A stretch of 64,000 bases of DNA from Hydractinia symbiolongicarpus. Taxonomy: Eukaryota > Cnidaria > Hydrozoa > Anthoathecata > Hydractiniidae. The DNA lies in contig NC_079876.1 of NCBI RefSeq assembly GCF_029227915.1, forward strand, positions 24,704,328 through 24,768,327, given 5' to 3'. Position 1 is the first letter of the stretch; each line of letters begins with the position of its first letter. Below the pieces are notes generated by a model, which did no database searches, was not told where the DNA came from, and worked only from the letters and a program-made list of their open reading frames with translations. The translations under genes were made by a program, and so were the position numbers. Shown here one piece after another: positions 54,887-64,000 of the stretch.

Positions 54887-57800
54887 TTATGAAAAATTAT
54901 TTAAATAGACCGAGTGACTGAAATCATACTCCTTTAGTTTCGTTTTAAATTTTTTAAGGCTGTTACAACTTTTCAATTCGGAAGGTAAAGTATTCCAAAT
55001 TCTAGGCCCCAATGAGCGAAGACATTTTTACCCAAAATTCTTAGTATTAAAGTTCAATGTTTTAAGATTATTTACATATTGACTTCGTACTGGCCTGTTT
55101 GTTTCGCTCCGTTGAAAGATGTCTAACATAAATGGCGGATTTAAATTATTAAGAGATTTAAAAATCTCTATACATAGATTTCTTATTCGTATAATTTTTA
55201 TGTAGTTACTTTTGTTCTTGCTAGAAATGTACTTTTCTTTTCTCTCTGAATATCCGCTATCTACAAATTTTAGGGATCGCTTATGGAGTTTTTCGACCCT
55301 AGAAAGTGATTTTGAAGATGAGAAATTCCAAATAAGTGGACAGTAGTTAAAGTTTGAATACACAAAACTTTCTGCTAAGACACTCTTAGCTTTAAAAGGA
55401 AGTATGTTTTTAAATCTATACAAAGCATTTAGTTGCGCAGATGCTTTCTTGCAAAGCTCATTTAAGTGCTGATCAAATCTAAGGTCATTGTCAATTTTAA
55501 CTCCTAACAGTTTGACTGTGTCCTCCGAATATATGTTTTTTTATCTCCGATTTTTACCAGTTTACTACCTGTGTTTTCTATCCTATCTTTGCTGATGATA
55601 ATGCATTGAAATTTGTCAGGGTTAGCAATCATTTTATTTTCATGTAGCCATGCTAATGCCTGCTCAGACTCAACTTCTAAAATTTTAATGAGGTTTTGAA
55701 TTGAATTGGAAAAGCTGGACAATGTATTATCATCAGCATAGTTGTGTAGGTCACTTCTGGTTATAAAAAGAAAAATATCGTTAAGAAAAATATTAAAAAT
55801 TATCGGGCCTAAGATTGATCCTTGCGGCACACCTGAAAGAATCATTTGGAAAAGACTGTAGTGTCCGATTATACGAGTAAATTGTTCTCTATTTGTTAGG
55901 TATGACAGGACAAATTTCTGGGCATCAATTTCAAATCCATATGCCTCAAGTTTATCGATTAGTAAATCATGTGGCACGCAATCGAAAGCTTTTGATAGAT
56001 CCATTAAGACTGCACCAACCACGTAATTTATATCAAGTTTTTTCTTCCATTCTTCTAGTAAACGAATTAAGACATGCTGTGTATTATAGTTTTTCCGATA
56101 GGCTGACAAAAATATTGAAAGACATGATTTGATCCTTCATTATGTTTTCATAGAATTTTGAAAATACATTCAACACACTGACAGGTCTAAAATTTCTAAT
56201 GCTATGTTTGTCTTTGCCTCCTTTGTCAAGAGGTGCAACCGTTGCACGTTTGGCTCCATCGGGAAAAATATTCAATTTTATGCCGCTGTTTATAGCATTT
56301 TTCAATGGGCCAATCAGATATTCACTAGCTAACTTCACAAGCTTTGGGGGTATTTTGTCACTACCTGGAGAGGAATTTATGTTTAAATTAGTAAAAAGTT
56401 TTTTGATTGTGTTGTCATCTACCTCCTCAAAGTTAAAAAAATTTATATTTTCGTTGCAGGCTTTAATTTTTACAATACTCGGATGACTCTCGTATGTTTT
56501 AATTATCTCATTAATTAGTCTCTCTTTGTCTAAGGAATTTCGATAATCAATTGATATTGGCTTGGTTCCACTACTTTTTTCTACAATGTTTATATAGTGA
56601 TCATTAAATAATTCAGCAAGCTCACTGTCATTGGTTATCTGAGCACCATCTTTGATAATCATAATGTTATCATTGTTCAAACCACTTTTATTGGTTATAA
56701 ACGGTTTAATAGTTTTCCAAAAAGTTTTATTTTCTACAATCCCAGTATCAATAACATTTTTAAAATACATTTTTATGGCTTTCTTTCTGAGGCCAACACA
56801 CTTATTTCGTTGTTTTTTTATATTTAATCTTGTTTTCTTCAGTAGGATCTTTATTGTATCGATTTTTAAATCTTGACCTGGTATAAATGGCTTGCTTAAG
56901 TTCTTTATTCATAAAAGGTGCTTCATTTCCCCTGAGCAGTTTCTGTTTTAAAGGGGCATGCTTTCAATAATAGAACTAAACGTTTTTGTCAAGTGGTCGT
57001 AATTTGAAGCAGGGTCATTTTCATTAAAATCAAAACGTGAATTCTTAACATCAGAAAGAAACTTTCTCTCATCAAACTTTCTGTTACTTCTATAAACAAT
57101 TAGTTTTGGTTTCAATCTTACCAGATGAGATCTTAGGAAAGTTGTAATCATCAGATGATGGTCACTGAGTCCAGTCTCAGTAACCATAGTGTTTTGAAAA
57201 GACCTTTGTTTATTTGTTAAAATAACATCAATTGATGTTCCTTGTTCACTTGCGAAACATGTTTTGTCTTTGACTAAGTTTTTTAGGTCAAAAGTATCGC
57301 AAAGAGATGTTATGTAATGATAATTTATTATTTCATTTTTATTATGAGTATCAATGTTTATGTCCCCCATCACAATGATGTTATCACAAAATGAGAGTGT
57401 TTTGTTTAGAATTTTCTCCAAATCTTCAAAGAAACTTTGAAGATTAGAATGACGTGGTGGACGATAAAGGGTGATAATAGTCCATTTTTTGTTTCTGATG
57501 TTTAGCTCAGAACATATAATTTCATTACTTGTAAGGTTAGCTATGTTTATTTGCTTACAAACCACTCCCTTTTTTACATACTCAATTAGCCCACCCCCAT
57601 TTTTATCCCGATCTTTTCTAGATCTTAGTTCATAATCATCAATAATAAATTGACTATTTGGAAAAGTACTATCTAATTTTGTTTCAGATAATACAAAATA
57701 ATCTAGAGCAAATTTCACAAAGATTTCCCTTAATTCGGTGCGGGGTTTTTCGAACATACTATGACGGGGGGGGGGGGGGGGGGGGGGCGGATTCCGCCCC

Positions 57801-58690
57801 CCCCTCAATAACTTTTCATAGGGTTGTTCAAATTGAATCAAACTTGGCACACTTATAGTACGTCATAAAAGGAACAAAATGGCGCCAAAAAAAATTGCTT
57901 GCGTCAGCACATTTTCTGTGACGTCATCAAAAGCTTGAAAATTGTTAAAAATGCCACTATCTGCTTAAAATATAATTACTTTTGTTCTAGAGCGAATTTT
58001 TACATTCTGTTTGAAGTTTCTGAAAGCTAAATAAAAGTTATTTAACATATCTTCCGGTTTTTACATAGATCGGATGAAAAATTGCCAAAAATTGCCCGAA
58101 AATCCGTTTTTTTCCCGATTTTCGGGTAAAATCCGACAAAATCGGGAAATCGGATTAGTCACGTGTTCAAATTATTCCAAATGATTCTTTTTGATGAAAC
58201 AAAGTTGTCTTGCAAGTTTCAAGTTCTAAGGATAATCCTAACAGGAGTTATTATATTTTCCCCATTATAAAGATTTCATAGAGATTTTTAGGGGTAGTTT
58301 TGAGTAATGGCCAATATCAAAGCCTCCGAAAGATATAGGACCTAAAAAATTAGCATGCAGGTGTCTAATAGATATATGTTGAAACTCAGTAAGTATCATA
58401 GCCATATAACAAAGCACTCAGGAGTTATTAAAAAAAAACCGTCATTCCGCCCCCCCGGACCGAATAGGGTTAAGTCAATGTTTTTTCCTTAAACTATTTA
58501 TGGTTAAATATCCTATCAATAGATTGAAAGGATTTTTGATTCTAATATCACAGACATTTTTCAGAGAATTTTGTAAATTATATGTAGAATCATGTGATTG
58601 GTCAGTCTCAAATTGATCATTTAATTCCTTATTGCATTCAGAAGAAGTAACCCCATATGGATGTGTTACACCCTGGGAGCAGGATGCCGT
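54887..58690 (-). pseudogene. CR1/L2-like ORF2: APE endonuclease and reverse transcriptase (broken)
   Basis: Begins with LLIGYLTINSLRK, then an A-run frameshift and the MITE. The endonuclease resumes with LREIFVKFALDYFVLSETKL and continues RKDRDKNGGGLIEYVKKGVV, IITLYRPPRHSN, IIVMGDINIDTHN and TGLSDHHLMITTF (the usual E, YRPP, GDxN and SDHH motifs). A frameshift near 56960 precedes FKNRYNKDPTEENKIKYKKQ and the RT: SSPGSDKIPPKLVK, AVLMDLSKAFDCVPHDLL, SGVPQGSILGPIIFNIFLND and HNYADDNTLS. Further frameshifts lie near 56105 and at 55530 (2-base AT gain), and an in-frame TAA at 55028-55030 precedes KCLRSLGPRIWNTLP, with the true end at 54887. At least five lesions plus the MITE: dead. Confidence 0.88.
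57734..58469. mobile_element. TTAA-flanked MITE, copy 2, inside ORF2 of the CR1/L2-like element
   Basis: TTAA at 57730-57733 and 58470-58473 flank it. The right end is CCGGACCGAATAGGG as in copy 1; the left has lost its first five bases (TTCGGTGCGGGG remains). Removing it with one TTAA rejoins the endonuclease sequence, giving the exact empty site. A poly-G tract of about 22 bases at 57766-57787 expands the inner palindrome. Confidence 0.9.
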
Positions 58691-58748
58691 AAGTTGAGTG
58701 CTTATCCTATCAGAAATCAGTATACATTCGTTTCTATAAAATCCAGAC

Positions 58749-60083
58749 CTAAAAATTTTTTATATAAAATAAGAAATTATTAGCTAACAAAAATTTACCA
58801 CTTTCCATTAGATGTAATCCATCTCTCCATAAATTAGATTCCATATTATTACTATTGTGAATAAAAATATAGCCATATTTCGTTGCCTCGTTCTCAAGTA
58901 TATGATTTAACGATTTGATAAACTCAAAATCAATACGAGCACAGATAACAACACTTGAAATAAAAACTTTTTCGACGCCATGATCGATGTATACGCGTGA
59001 TAGTTTGATTATTTTTTCTGCAATTTCATTAACCGATGATTTATTTCTCTTTATATACAGCAAGTCGTTTATTCCAACATGGACAACTACTATTTCTGGA
59101 TTCTCATCTACTAAGGTTGGTAGAGAGTAATGATCCAAATTTTTAATAGTTGAACCAGGAAAAACTTTAAATCTTGCATCACCGTTTCTCAAATGATTAT
59201 TGAACTCTCGAGTGTTTATGCCTTTTGCGATGCTATCACTGATGATTCTAATCTTCTTTTTATTTTTACGGGTTTTAGATGATTTGATGTTATGTTGTAA
59301 AAGATCTCTTTCTGGAGAACGGTTAATAACGGGATTTGGTCTTCTTATAGATTTATTTGGTTGTGGTGGTGCGTAACTTTGATTATTCGTAAGTGGTTGT
59401 GCGTCATAGTGATTATTGTTGTTTTGTTCGTTCTGAAGTGTACTAAACCGATTTGAAAGACTGAATCTATTATTATATCGTTTCTCTATTTTTCCCGAGG
59501 GACCTTTCTTTACTTCGTTCCATTCATTGGTTTCTGATTTGTTTTTAATTTTTTCATGATGATTTTTGCTTACGTCTTGTAACAAAACGTCCCTCAACAA
59601 ACTTTGAGATTCTTTTATCTCGTTTTTTAAAAAATCGTTTTCTTCCTTCAAGTGAACAACCAAATCATTTACCATATTGCTTTTTAATTTACCGACTTCA
59701 TACGAGACGTATTCTTTCAGGTCCGATACCGTTTTAACTATTTCTTTTAAAACTTCAAAGTTTTTAAGCTGTTGTAGTTCCTGAGCGAGAAGATCGAGGT
59801 GCTCTACTTTTTCATCTGGTTCTTGGATATCATCTTCTCCTTCTTCCCTATCAACACTCGTAATTTTGCCAGTAAAAATGTTTTTACTTATCCTATAGCT
59901 AGGTAATCTTCGTCTGTTTATGAGAAGAAGTTTATCAGTATCGCAAAGTCGTTGAACAGTATATTTTACCTTTTCTGGACTGAATTCTTTCGACTCAACA
60001 ATAATACTGTCCATATCTGCACGTTTCTTTCTTCCAGGAATATTTTTAATAGATTGCAAAACGCTTTCTTCTAATACTTCCAT
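58749..60083 (-). CDS. CR1/L2-like ORF1 protein with SGNH esterase domain
   Basis: Intact 444-aa frame. Residues 1-90 form a charged region with a helix-turn-helix-like start (LQSIKNIPGRKKRADMDSII); 90-180 are coiled-coil prone (ELQQLKNFEVLKEIVKTV, KEENDFLKNEIKESQSLLRD). A basic, Asn-rich linker follows to about residue 275. The esterase spans about 278-440: KIRIISDSIAKG (block I, Ser in DS), FKVFPGSTI (block II Gly), VVVHVGINDLL (block III GxND) and LWRDGLHLMESG (block V DxxH). All catalytic positions of SGNH hydrolases are present. Esterase-bearing ORF1 proteins are known in CR1 elements, where a membrane or RNA-particle role is proposed. It is the only long element ORF in the window without a break. 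Confidence 0.85.
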   Translation of the reverse strand: MEVLEESVLQSIKNIPGRKKRADMDSIIVESKEFSPEKVKYTVQRLCDTDKLLLINRRRLPSYRISKNIFTGKITSVDREEGEDDIQEPDEKVEHLDLLAQELQQLKNFEVLKEIVKTVSDLKEYVSYEVGKLKSNMVNDLVVHLKEENDFLKNEIKESQSLLRDVLLQDVSKNHHEKIKNKSETNEWNEVKKGPSGKIEKRYNNRFSLSNRFSTLQNEQNNNNHYDAQPLTNNQSYAPPQPNKSIRRPNPVINRSPERDLLQHNIKSSKTRKNKKKIRIISDSIAKGINTREFNNHLRNGDARFKVFPGSTIKNLDHYSLPTLVDENPEIVVVHVGINDLLYIKRNKSSVNEIAEKIIKLSRVYIDHGVEKVFISSVVICARIDFEFIKSLNHILENEATKYGYIFIHNSNNMESNLWRDGLHLMESGKFLLANNFLFYIKNF

Positions 60084-60110
60084 ATCCTCGGCTCAACTCA
60101 ACAAGCAGCG

Positions 60111-60532
60111 GCCAGTGTAATCGCTGAGTTCTAGCAATAAATGTTGTTCAATTTTGCGCGAGCCTTTGTTTTGATTAAAGCCGCGCCAAGCATCAGGAAA
60201 GGATGCGGCTTCTTATGGTAAGTTTGCTTAAATATCCATAGAAATGTCCATGTTAACTGTAATATTGTTTCTAAGGTGTGTCGTAATCTTTCGTAGGTTT
60301 CGTTGGCTTTGTATGGGTCGGATCAAAAAAATATAAATTTCCTAAAATATCTAAAACAGGCTCCATGAAGGTTACCGTAAATATCCAACTGTAATAAACT
60401 AAAAATTTTTCGTAACGTAAATCATGTTCTAATATATCCCTAAGTACCTATAACAAGCTCCGTAAAAATTAAAATATATAATCAATTTCAAGATAAATAA
60501 AAAAATTGCCCTAACGTTAAATATGTAAATTC
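60111..60532. other. Spacer, no gene seen
   Basis: No coding region or repeat is recognised. It may include the 5' UTR of the CR1/L2-like element, whose start is not defined. Confidence 0.4.
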
Positions 60533-60640
60533 TTTCTTTCTTTTTTTTTCTTTCCTTTTTTTTGTTTTCTTTTTTTTTTGATCTTTTCTTTTCTTCTTCT
60601 TTTTTTTCTGTTCTCCTTTCTTTCTTTCTTTACATCTTAC
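60533..60640. repeat. Polypyrimidine low-complexity tract
   Basis: A TTTCTTTCC-type tract of about 100 bases on +. It generates a Lys/Arg/Glu-rich artefact reading on the minus strand that appears fused to the Gypsy RT fragment. Confidence 0.85.
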
Positions 60641-60689
60641 CTTTGCCGCCTTCTGTATGCACATTCTGTCTTCCTTCGTGGCACAATAC

Positions 60690-61372
60690 CACCTACCATG
60701 CAATTCTCTCTTGATCCGTGGAAGGGAATAACCCTCCTTCACCGTCCTTTCGTTCAATCTAAGAAAATCCACACAACGTCTGCCACTGTCATCCTTTTTC
60801 GGCACCATATTACATGGGCCGTTCCATGGTGACACATTGTCATATACTTACGTTGTCCAGCATGTCATCTTGTTCGTGAACGGGAGTTTGCTTCACCGTA
60901 AGCTTATACGGCCGTTGCCTTGTAGGAGCCGATTCTCCAAGGTCATTAGACTGCGTCTCACTTGTGGTTGTTTGTGCTGATGTTTGTCCAAATAGAGCTT
61001 AATTGGACTCTAGAAGCTGGTTTAACCATTTGTCTCCTACAACCTGTTGGTCGAACTGCATGTTGTTTTCTGTGCTAGAAGGGGTAGAGCTCCACACCCT
61101 GGAAAGAGACTTCGCTTGACCTATAACTGTCCGAGCTAGTATCATCCGCCTGTAAGTGTACTTCTCTCTGGCCTTTTTGCAACAATGTAGGTTTTTGTCA
61201 AGAGCTGATTGTCTTCTATTGTCTCCGATGGTACTTCGCAGGAAATATTTTGTAGTGACTCTGACAATGGTTCTAAAATTATGTCCTGGGTACAAACTAT
61301 AGAGACGGGCAACAGCACGTCGCGATACTTCGGTACATTTTCTGCGCTTAACAGGTGCGCATTGGTGAGCAT
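60690..61372 (-). pseudogene. Ty3/Gypsy Pol fragment: pre-RT and start of RT
   Basis: On the minus strand 61372-61142 gives ENVPKYRDVLLPVSIVCTQD and LSESLQNISCEVPSETIEDN. Then, after frame changes, DKWLNQLLESNWALFG and APTRQRPYKLTVKQTPVHEQ. Finally SPWNGPCNMVPKKDDSGRRC then VDFLRLNERTVKEGYSLPRI (60832-60700), the opening of a Gypsy reverse transcriptase. The catalytic YxDD part, integrase and LTRs are absent. The 5' segment is attributed to Gypsy by continuity rather than by motif. Confidence 0.7.
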
Positions 61373-62600
61373 GGGAGCTTTTTGTGGATTAGCTTATGAC
61401 TTAGTCTGTAAAGGGGGTACTTTACCACCCTCGTCCGGTGAGGTTTCTTTATTATACTTTCCCGATCTGTTTTGATCAAATCGATGAAAGTTGTTCTGGT
61501 CGGCTTTTTCATAACTTGTGTTAGATTAAATTGAGTCAGAGTTGAGTGAAATTCCTTCACATCTGTATTAATAGTGCCAACATGTTGAGATTGAAATCAC
61601 CAGATATGAGCACTGGAAAGTCACAAATGATATTGACAGTAGATAACAAGGTCTCAAAGCGGTCAATAAATTCGGCAGCTGTGCAAAATTTATTAGATTG
61701 ATAAATGACACTAAATAGCATTTTGAGTGTTTTTTGACACCGGGTACTTCGAACCAAAGGTGCTCTAGCTCGGTATCCAGTTGTTCAATGTCGTAGGGTC
61801 TTACACAGTTGAGTGAAGACTTTATATAACAACCAACACTACCACCTTTGTATTTTTCACGGTTATTATAATATAGTAGATAGTCAGAGGTTTGAGCATA
61901 GTTAAGTAGTACAGGATTATCTTTTAACCACGTTTCACCCATGCAGACAATATCAAAATCATAAGTATTCGAAATAACCTTATATTCATCAAAACTAGAC
62001 ATTAGAGACTGGGTATTTATGTGTAAAAACTTTAGATGATTTTTATAATGACTTAACTGTAGCGGATGGTCCTCAGCTATTACCGAAGTGTTTACAGACA
62101 TATTTGAGTCATATAGCTCGCTTCTAAAGGGGAGGACGGAGTGTAAACAATTGACGCAGGTGTAATAATGAGGTATCCTAGGTGTAATGGAGTTAATAGC
62201 CAGACTTGTCGTGCACTTAGCATGTTTTACATCGTAACAAACGGAACATATATTTCGTTTATTATTGCACTTGACTATTTTTCCACATTCACTACATTTT
62301 GGAGTAGAAGAACCAGGGCCTGGATTTAATTCAACGTCTCCAGATACTATCAAATTAAATGTAGAAGAAGAGTTTGCGTAGTACAATATCGGTGCTTTAT
62401 TTCTTTTCACTGGTGTTGTCTTTTGAAAATTCTTCAGTTCAATTTCTTCAGTTGATTGTCATGGTCAGTTTGGGACTGCCAGTCGTAATTAGTTGTTAAT
62501 ACTGTCATGCTAAGTAACAAAATAACAAAAACTCTCAATAAACTGGTTTCCATATGAGCCATTGTAAGAGATAACCTGTAAAACCTATTAATATCTTGCG
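61373..62600 (-). pseudogene. Non-LTR (CR1/L2-type) ORF2 N-terminus with 2A-like motif and PHD-like finger
   Basis: On the minus strand, IVSGDVELNPGP near the N-terminus (about 62320-62355) matches the D-V/I-E-x-N-P-G-P core of 2A ribosome-skipping peptides. It is followed by a Cys-rich finger (CSECGKIVKCNNKRNICSVC then HAKC and YTCVNC) and the APE endonuclease start LKFLHINTQSLMSSFDEYKV, FDIVCMGETWL and GGSVGCYIKSSL. A frameshift near 61730 leads to LFSVIYQSNKF.. and PVLISGDFNLN. The RT is missing. Upstream at 62575-62434 another frame encodes MAHMETSLLRVFVILLLSMT, a signal-peptide-like start that one frameshift would join to this ORF. 2A-like sequences at the N-terminus of such elements are documented in several invertebrates. 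Confidence 0.8.
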
Positions 62601-62800
62601 TACAAAAACTCTTTCGTATTTTCAATAAGGTAAATTAAGTTAACCAAGTTAGTACGTAAGTTAAGTAAACCAATAATTAAACCAAATGAAGAGATCACGT
62701 AACAACACAGCAGTTTGTGTCCCCAGTATTATGTGCTACTTTTCATTTAAACTTTCTGTTGTGCAACCACGTGCGCTCGCTCTGACGACACACAGCAGAT

Positions 62801-63594
62801 ATGATAAACAGCAGAATTGTCATGTATGAGGATGACACGGTTATTTACATCATTGACAAAAATAAAGCAAAAACTGAACAACATCTGGAAGAAGATCTGG
62901 AGAAGATTGCAGTCTACTTCGAGAAAAACGAACTAATTATCAACCTGAAAATAGGAAAGACGGAAGCAATGATATTTGGAACCAGAAAAAGATTATCAAC
63001 AACTGACAATTATCTTGACGTTTCCTACCGTGGAAATTCAGCAATGTTCCACAATACAAATACCTCGGCAATATCGTTGACCAGTACCTGAACTTTAACA
63101 GTAATTTTGACCATGTGTACAAGAAAGCCAGTGGGCGTCTGAAGTTATTAAAACGCCTACGACACTCCTTGACGACGATTCTGCATATTATATATTTACA
63201 ATGATGGTGCAACCAATCCTGACGTACCACAGCACTGTGAAGCTTCTCTACACTAACACCCAACAAAAGAGATTGAAATCGTTAATGAATCGTGCTGAAC
63301 GTATTGTTGGTCGAAAGGTTCCGTGTAAAATCAGTGCTATCAACAAGGAAGCGTGCTGTCTCGTCAAGAAGTCCCTAGATAAGACTCTGTGTTCATGTTT
63401 TAACGATTATTTCGAAATCACTAATCATTCCAGGAAGCCATTAAAAAACTTTAATTAGGAAAACAGTCTTTTGCTTATGCAGGAACTAAAATACTTCCAC
63501 TAGGTATTAGAAAAGTGGAATCTTATAGTCAATTTAAAATTGAAATAAGAAAACATTTTAACTTATTTTGTATGTATATGTTAATAAATTTTTA
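62801..63594 (+). pseudogene. Non-LTR reverse transcriptase C-terminal fragment (+)
   Basis: Starts within the RT at IVMYEDDTVIYIIDK (the catalytic FADD/YADD is EDD here), then LEEDLEKIAVYFEKNELIIN and KTEAMIFGTRKRL. A frameshift near 63050 gives VPQYKYLGNIVDQYLNFNSN, another near 63180 gives MMVQPILTYHSTVKLLY and RLKSLMNRAERIVGRKVP, and after 63458 KQSFAYAGTKILPLGIRKVE follows to about 63594. This is the thumb and C-terminal region of a CR1/RTE-type protein. The first part of the element is missing, as in common 5' truncation. Confidence 0.75.
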
Positions 63595-63649
63595 GATTGT
63601 TTTTTTTAAAGCTACCATCCCCTATCCCAGGATCCTTTTCCCACTTACC

Positions 63650-64000
63650 CTAGATATCAAGACGAAAATAACCATGAGAGCAGGGTTGATTTTTACCCAC
63701 TAACCTTTTAAGTTTTACTTTATATACTTTTATACTTTTATGTTCCCAATCAGGAATTTTTAAAATTTTACTAGTTAGAAAAAAAGGATCACAATCTACT
63801 TGGTTTGTTGCAAAATTTATAATTGTAACTGATCTTTTTTGTAGTTTAAATATATTAGATCTTAATGATACTGCTTGGCCCCTACTATTTGACAACAGTA
63901 AGTTAAGTGCGAGTTAAACAGGGCAGCGTGAATAGATTTAAGAGTGATTTTGTGCACATAGTATGTGATTTTTGTCAGAATACCATTTGCTCTAGACAGT
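63650..64000 (-). pseudogene. Non-LTR reverse transcriptase fragment (-), runs off the window
   Basis: Minus-strand reading from the right edge: RANGILTKITYYVHKITLKS then IHAALFNSHLTYCCQ, a frame change near 63900, then NIFKLQKRSVTIINFATNQV and DPFFLTSKILKIPDWEHKS to 63650. This is the post-catalytic thumb region of a CR1/L2-type RT. The rest lies beyond position 64000. Confidence 0.7.

Larger units (their letters stand above)
54719..60110 (-). mobile_element. CR1/L2-like non-LTR retrotransposon
   Basis: Two ORFs on the minus strand: ORF1 with coiled coil and SGNH esterase (60083-58749) and ORF2 with APE endonuclease and RT (about 58690-54887). The 3' end is an A-rich run (AGAAAAAAAAAGAAAAAAAA in minus sense, 54719-54741). 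Esterase-type ORF1 is known from CR1-clade elements. The 5' end is placed just before ORF1 and is uncertain. A TTAA MITE (57734-58469) interrupts ORF2. Confidence 0.85.

Noticed and set aside
57658-57858. Glycine-rich ORF over the MITE border
   Set aside because: Produced by the poly-G tract at 57766-57787 and the flanking retroelement read backwards.
60488-60700. Lys/Glu-rich C-terminal extension of the Gypsy RT fragment
   Set aside because: It is a translation of the polypyrimidine tract; Gypsy RT homology stops at about 60700.

Overview
The window is AT-rich animal DNA dominated by transposable elements, with three intact-looking host genes. It is eukaryotic: GT-AG introns, poly(A)-type signals, a 7TM receptor and MS4A-like tetraspan genes. 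The element mix (P-like, PIF/Harbinger, hAT-like with OTU protease, Copia with an internal initiator-tRNA primer site, BEL/Pao, CR1/L2-like with esterase ORF1) and the AT-rich intergenic DNA fit a cnidarian, most likely a hydrozoan. That placement is inference; no marker gene fixes the species.

Layout. 1.2-4.6 kb: a non-LTR retrotransposon with N-terminal zinc finger and C-terminal restriction-like endonuclease, with poly(A) tail and an 11-bp target-site duplication (TSD). 6.3-12.5 kb: a PIF/Harbinger element (TAA TSD) with a MADF/Myb-like gene on + and a transposase on -, split by a complete Copia element (7600-11983, LTRs of 197 bp, ACATC TSD). 12.5-16.6 kb: dispersed repeats, a 277-bp (TA)n tract and a tRNA-derived remnant. 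16.6-21.7 and 25.2-27.3 kb: two paralogous four-exon MS4A/CD20-like genes on -, with the same intron phases (1,2,1). Intron 2 of the first is enlarged by a truncated copy of an OTU-protease element. 28.4-32.0 kb: a BEL/Pao remnant with a 1.4-kb array of 31-bp repeats before gag. 32.4-36.9 kb: a P-like element with 30-bp terminal inverted repeats (TIRs) and two convergent genes.

38.3-46.1 kb is a nest: transposase-like element X contains a small Harbinger derivative and element Y, and Y contains element Z, a full-length hAT-like OTU-carrying element. Removing Z or Y with one target copy restores the reading frame of its host. 49.1-49.9 and 57.7-58.5 kb hold two copies of a TTAA-flanked MITE. 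52.1-53.1 kb is an intronless class A GPCR gene. 54.7-60.1 kb is a minus-strand CR1/L2-like element with an intact SGNH-esterase ORF1 and a broken ORF2 that received the second MITE. 60.5-64.0 kb holds fragments: a Gypsy reverse transcriptase, a non-LTR element with a 2A-like motif, and two reverse-transcriptase ends.

The host genes probably act independently: two membrane tetraspans that diverged after tandem duplication, and one receptor. Most element genes are broken by frameshifts or stops. The ones that still read cleanly are the CR1 ORF1, the OTU gene in the MS4A intron, and a small AT-hook-like ORF in Y. I saw no rRNA gene, no canonical tRNA gene and no CRISPR array.
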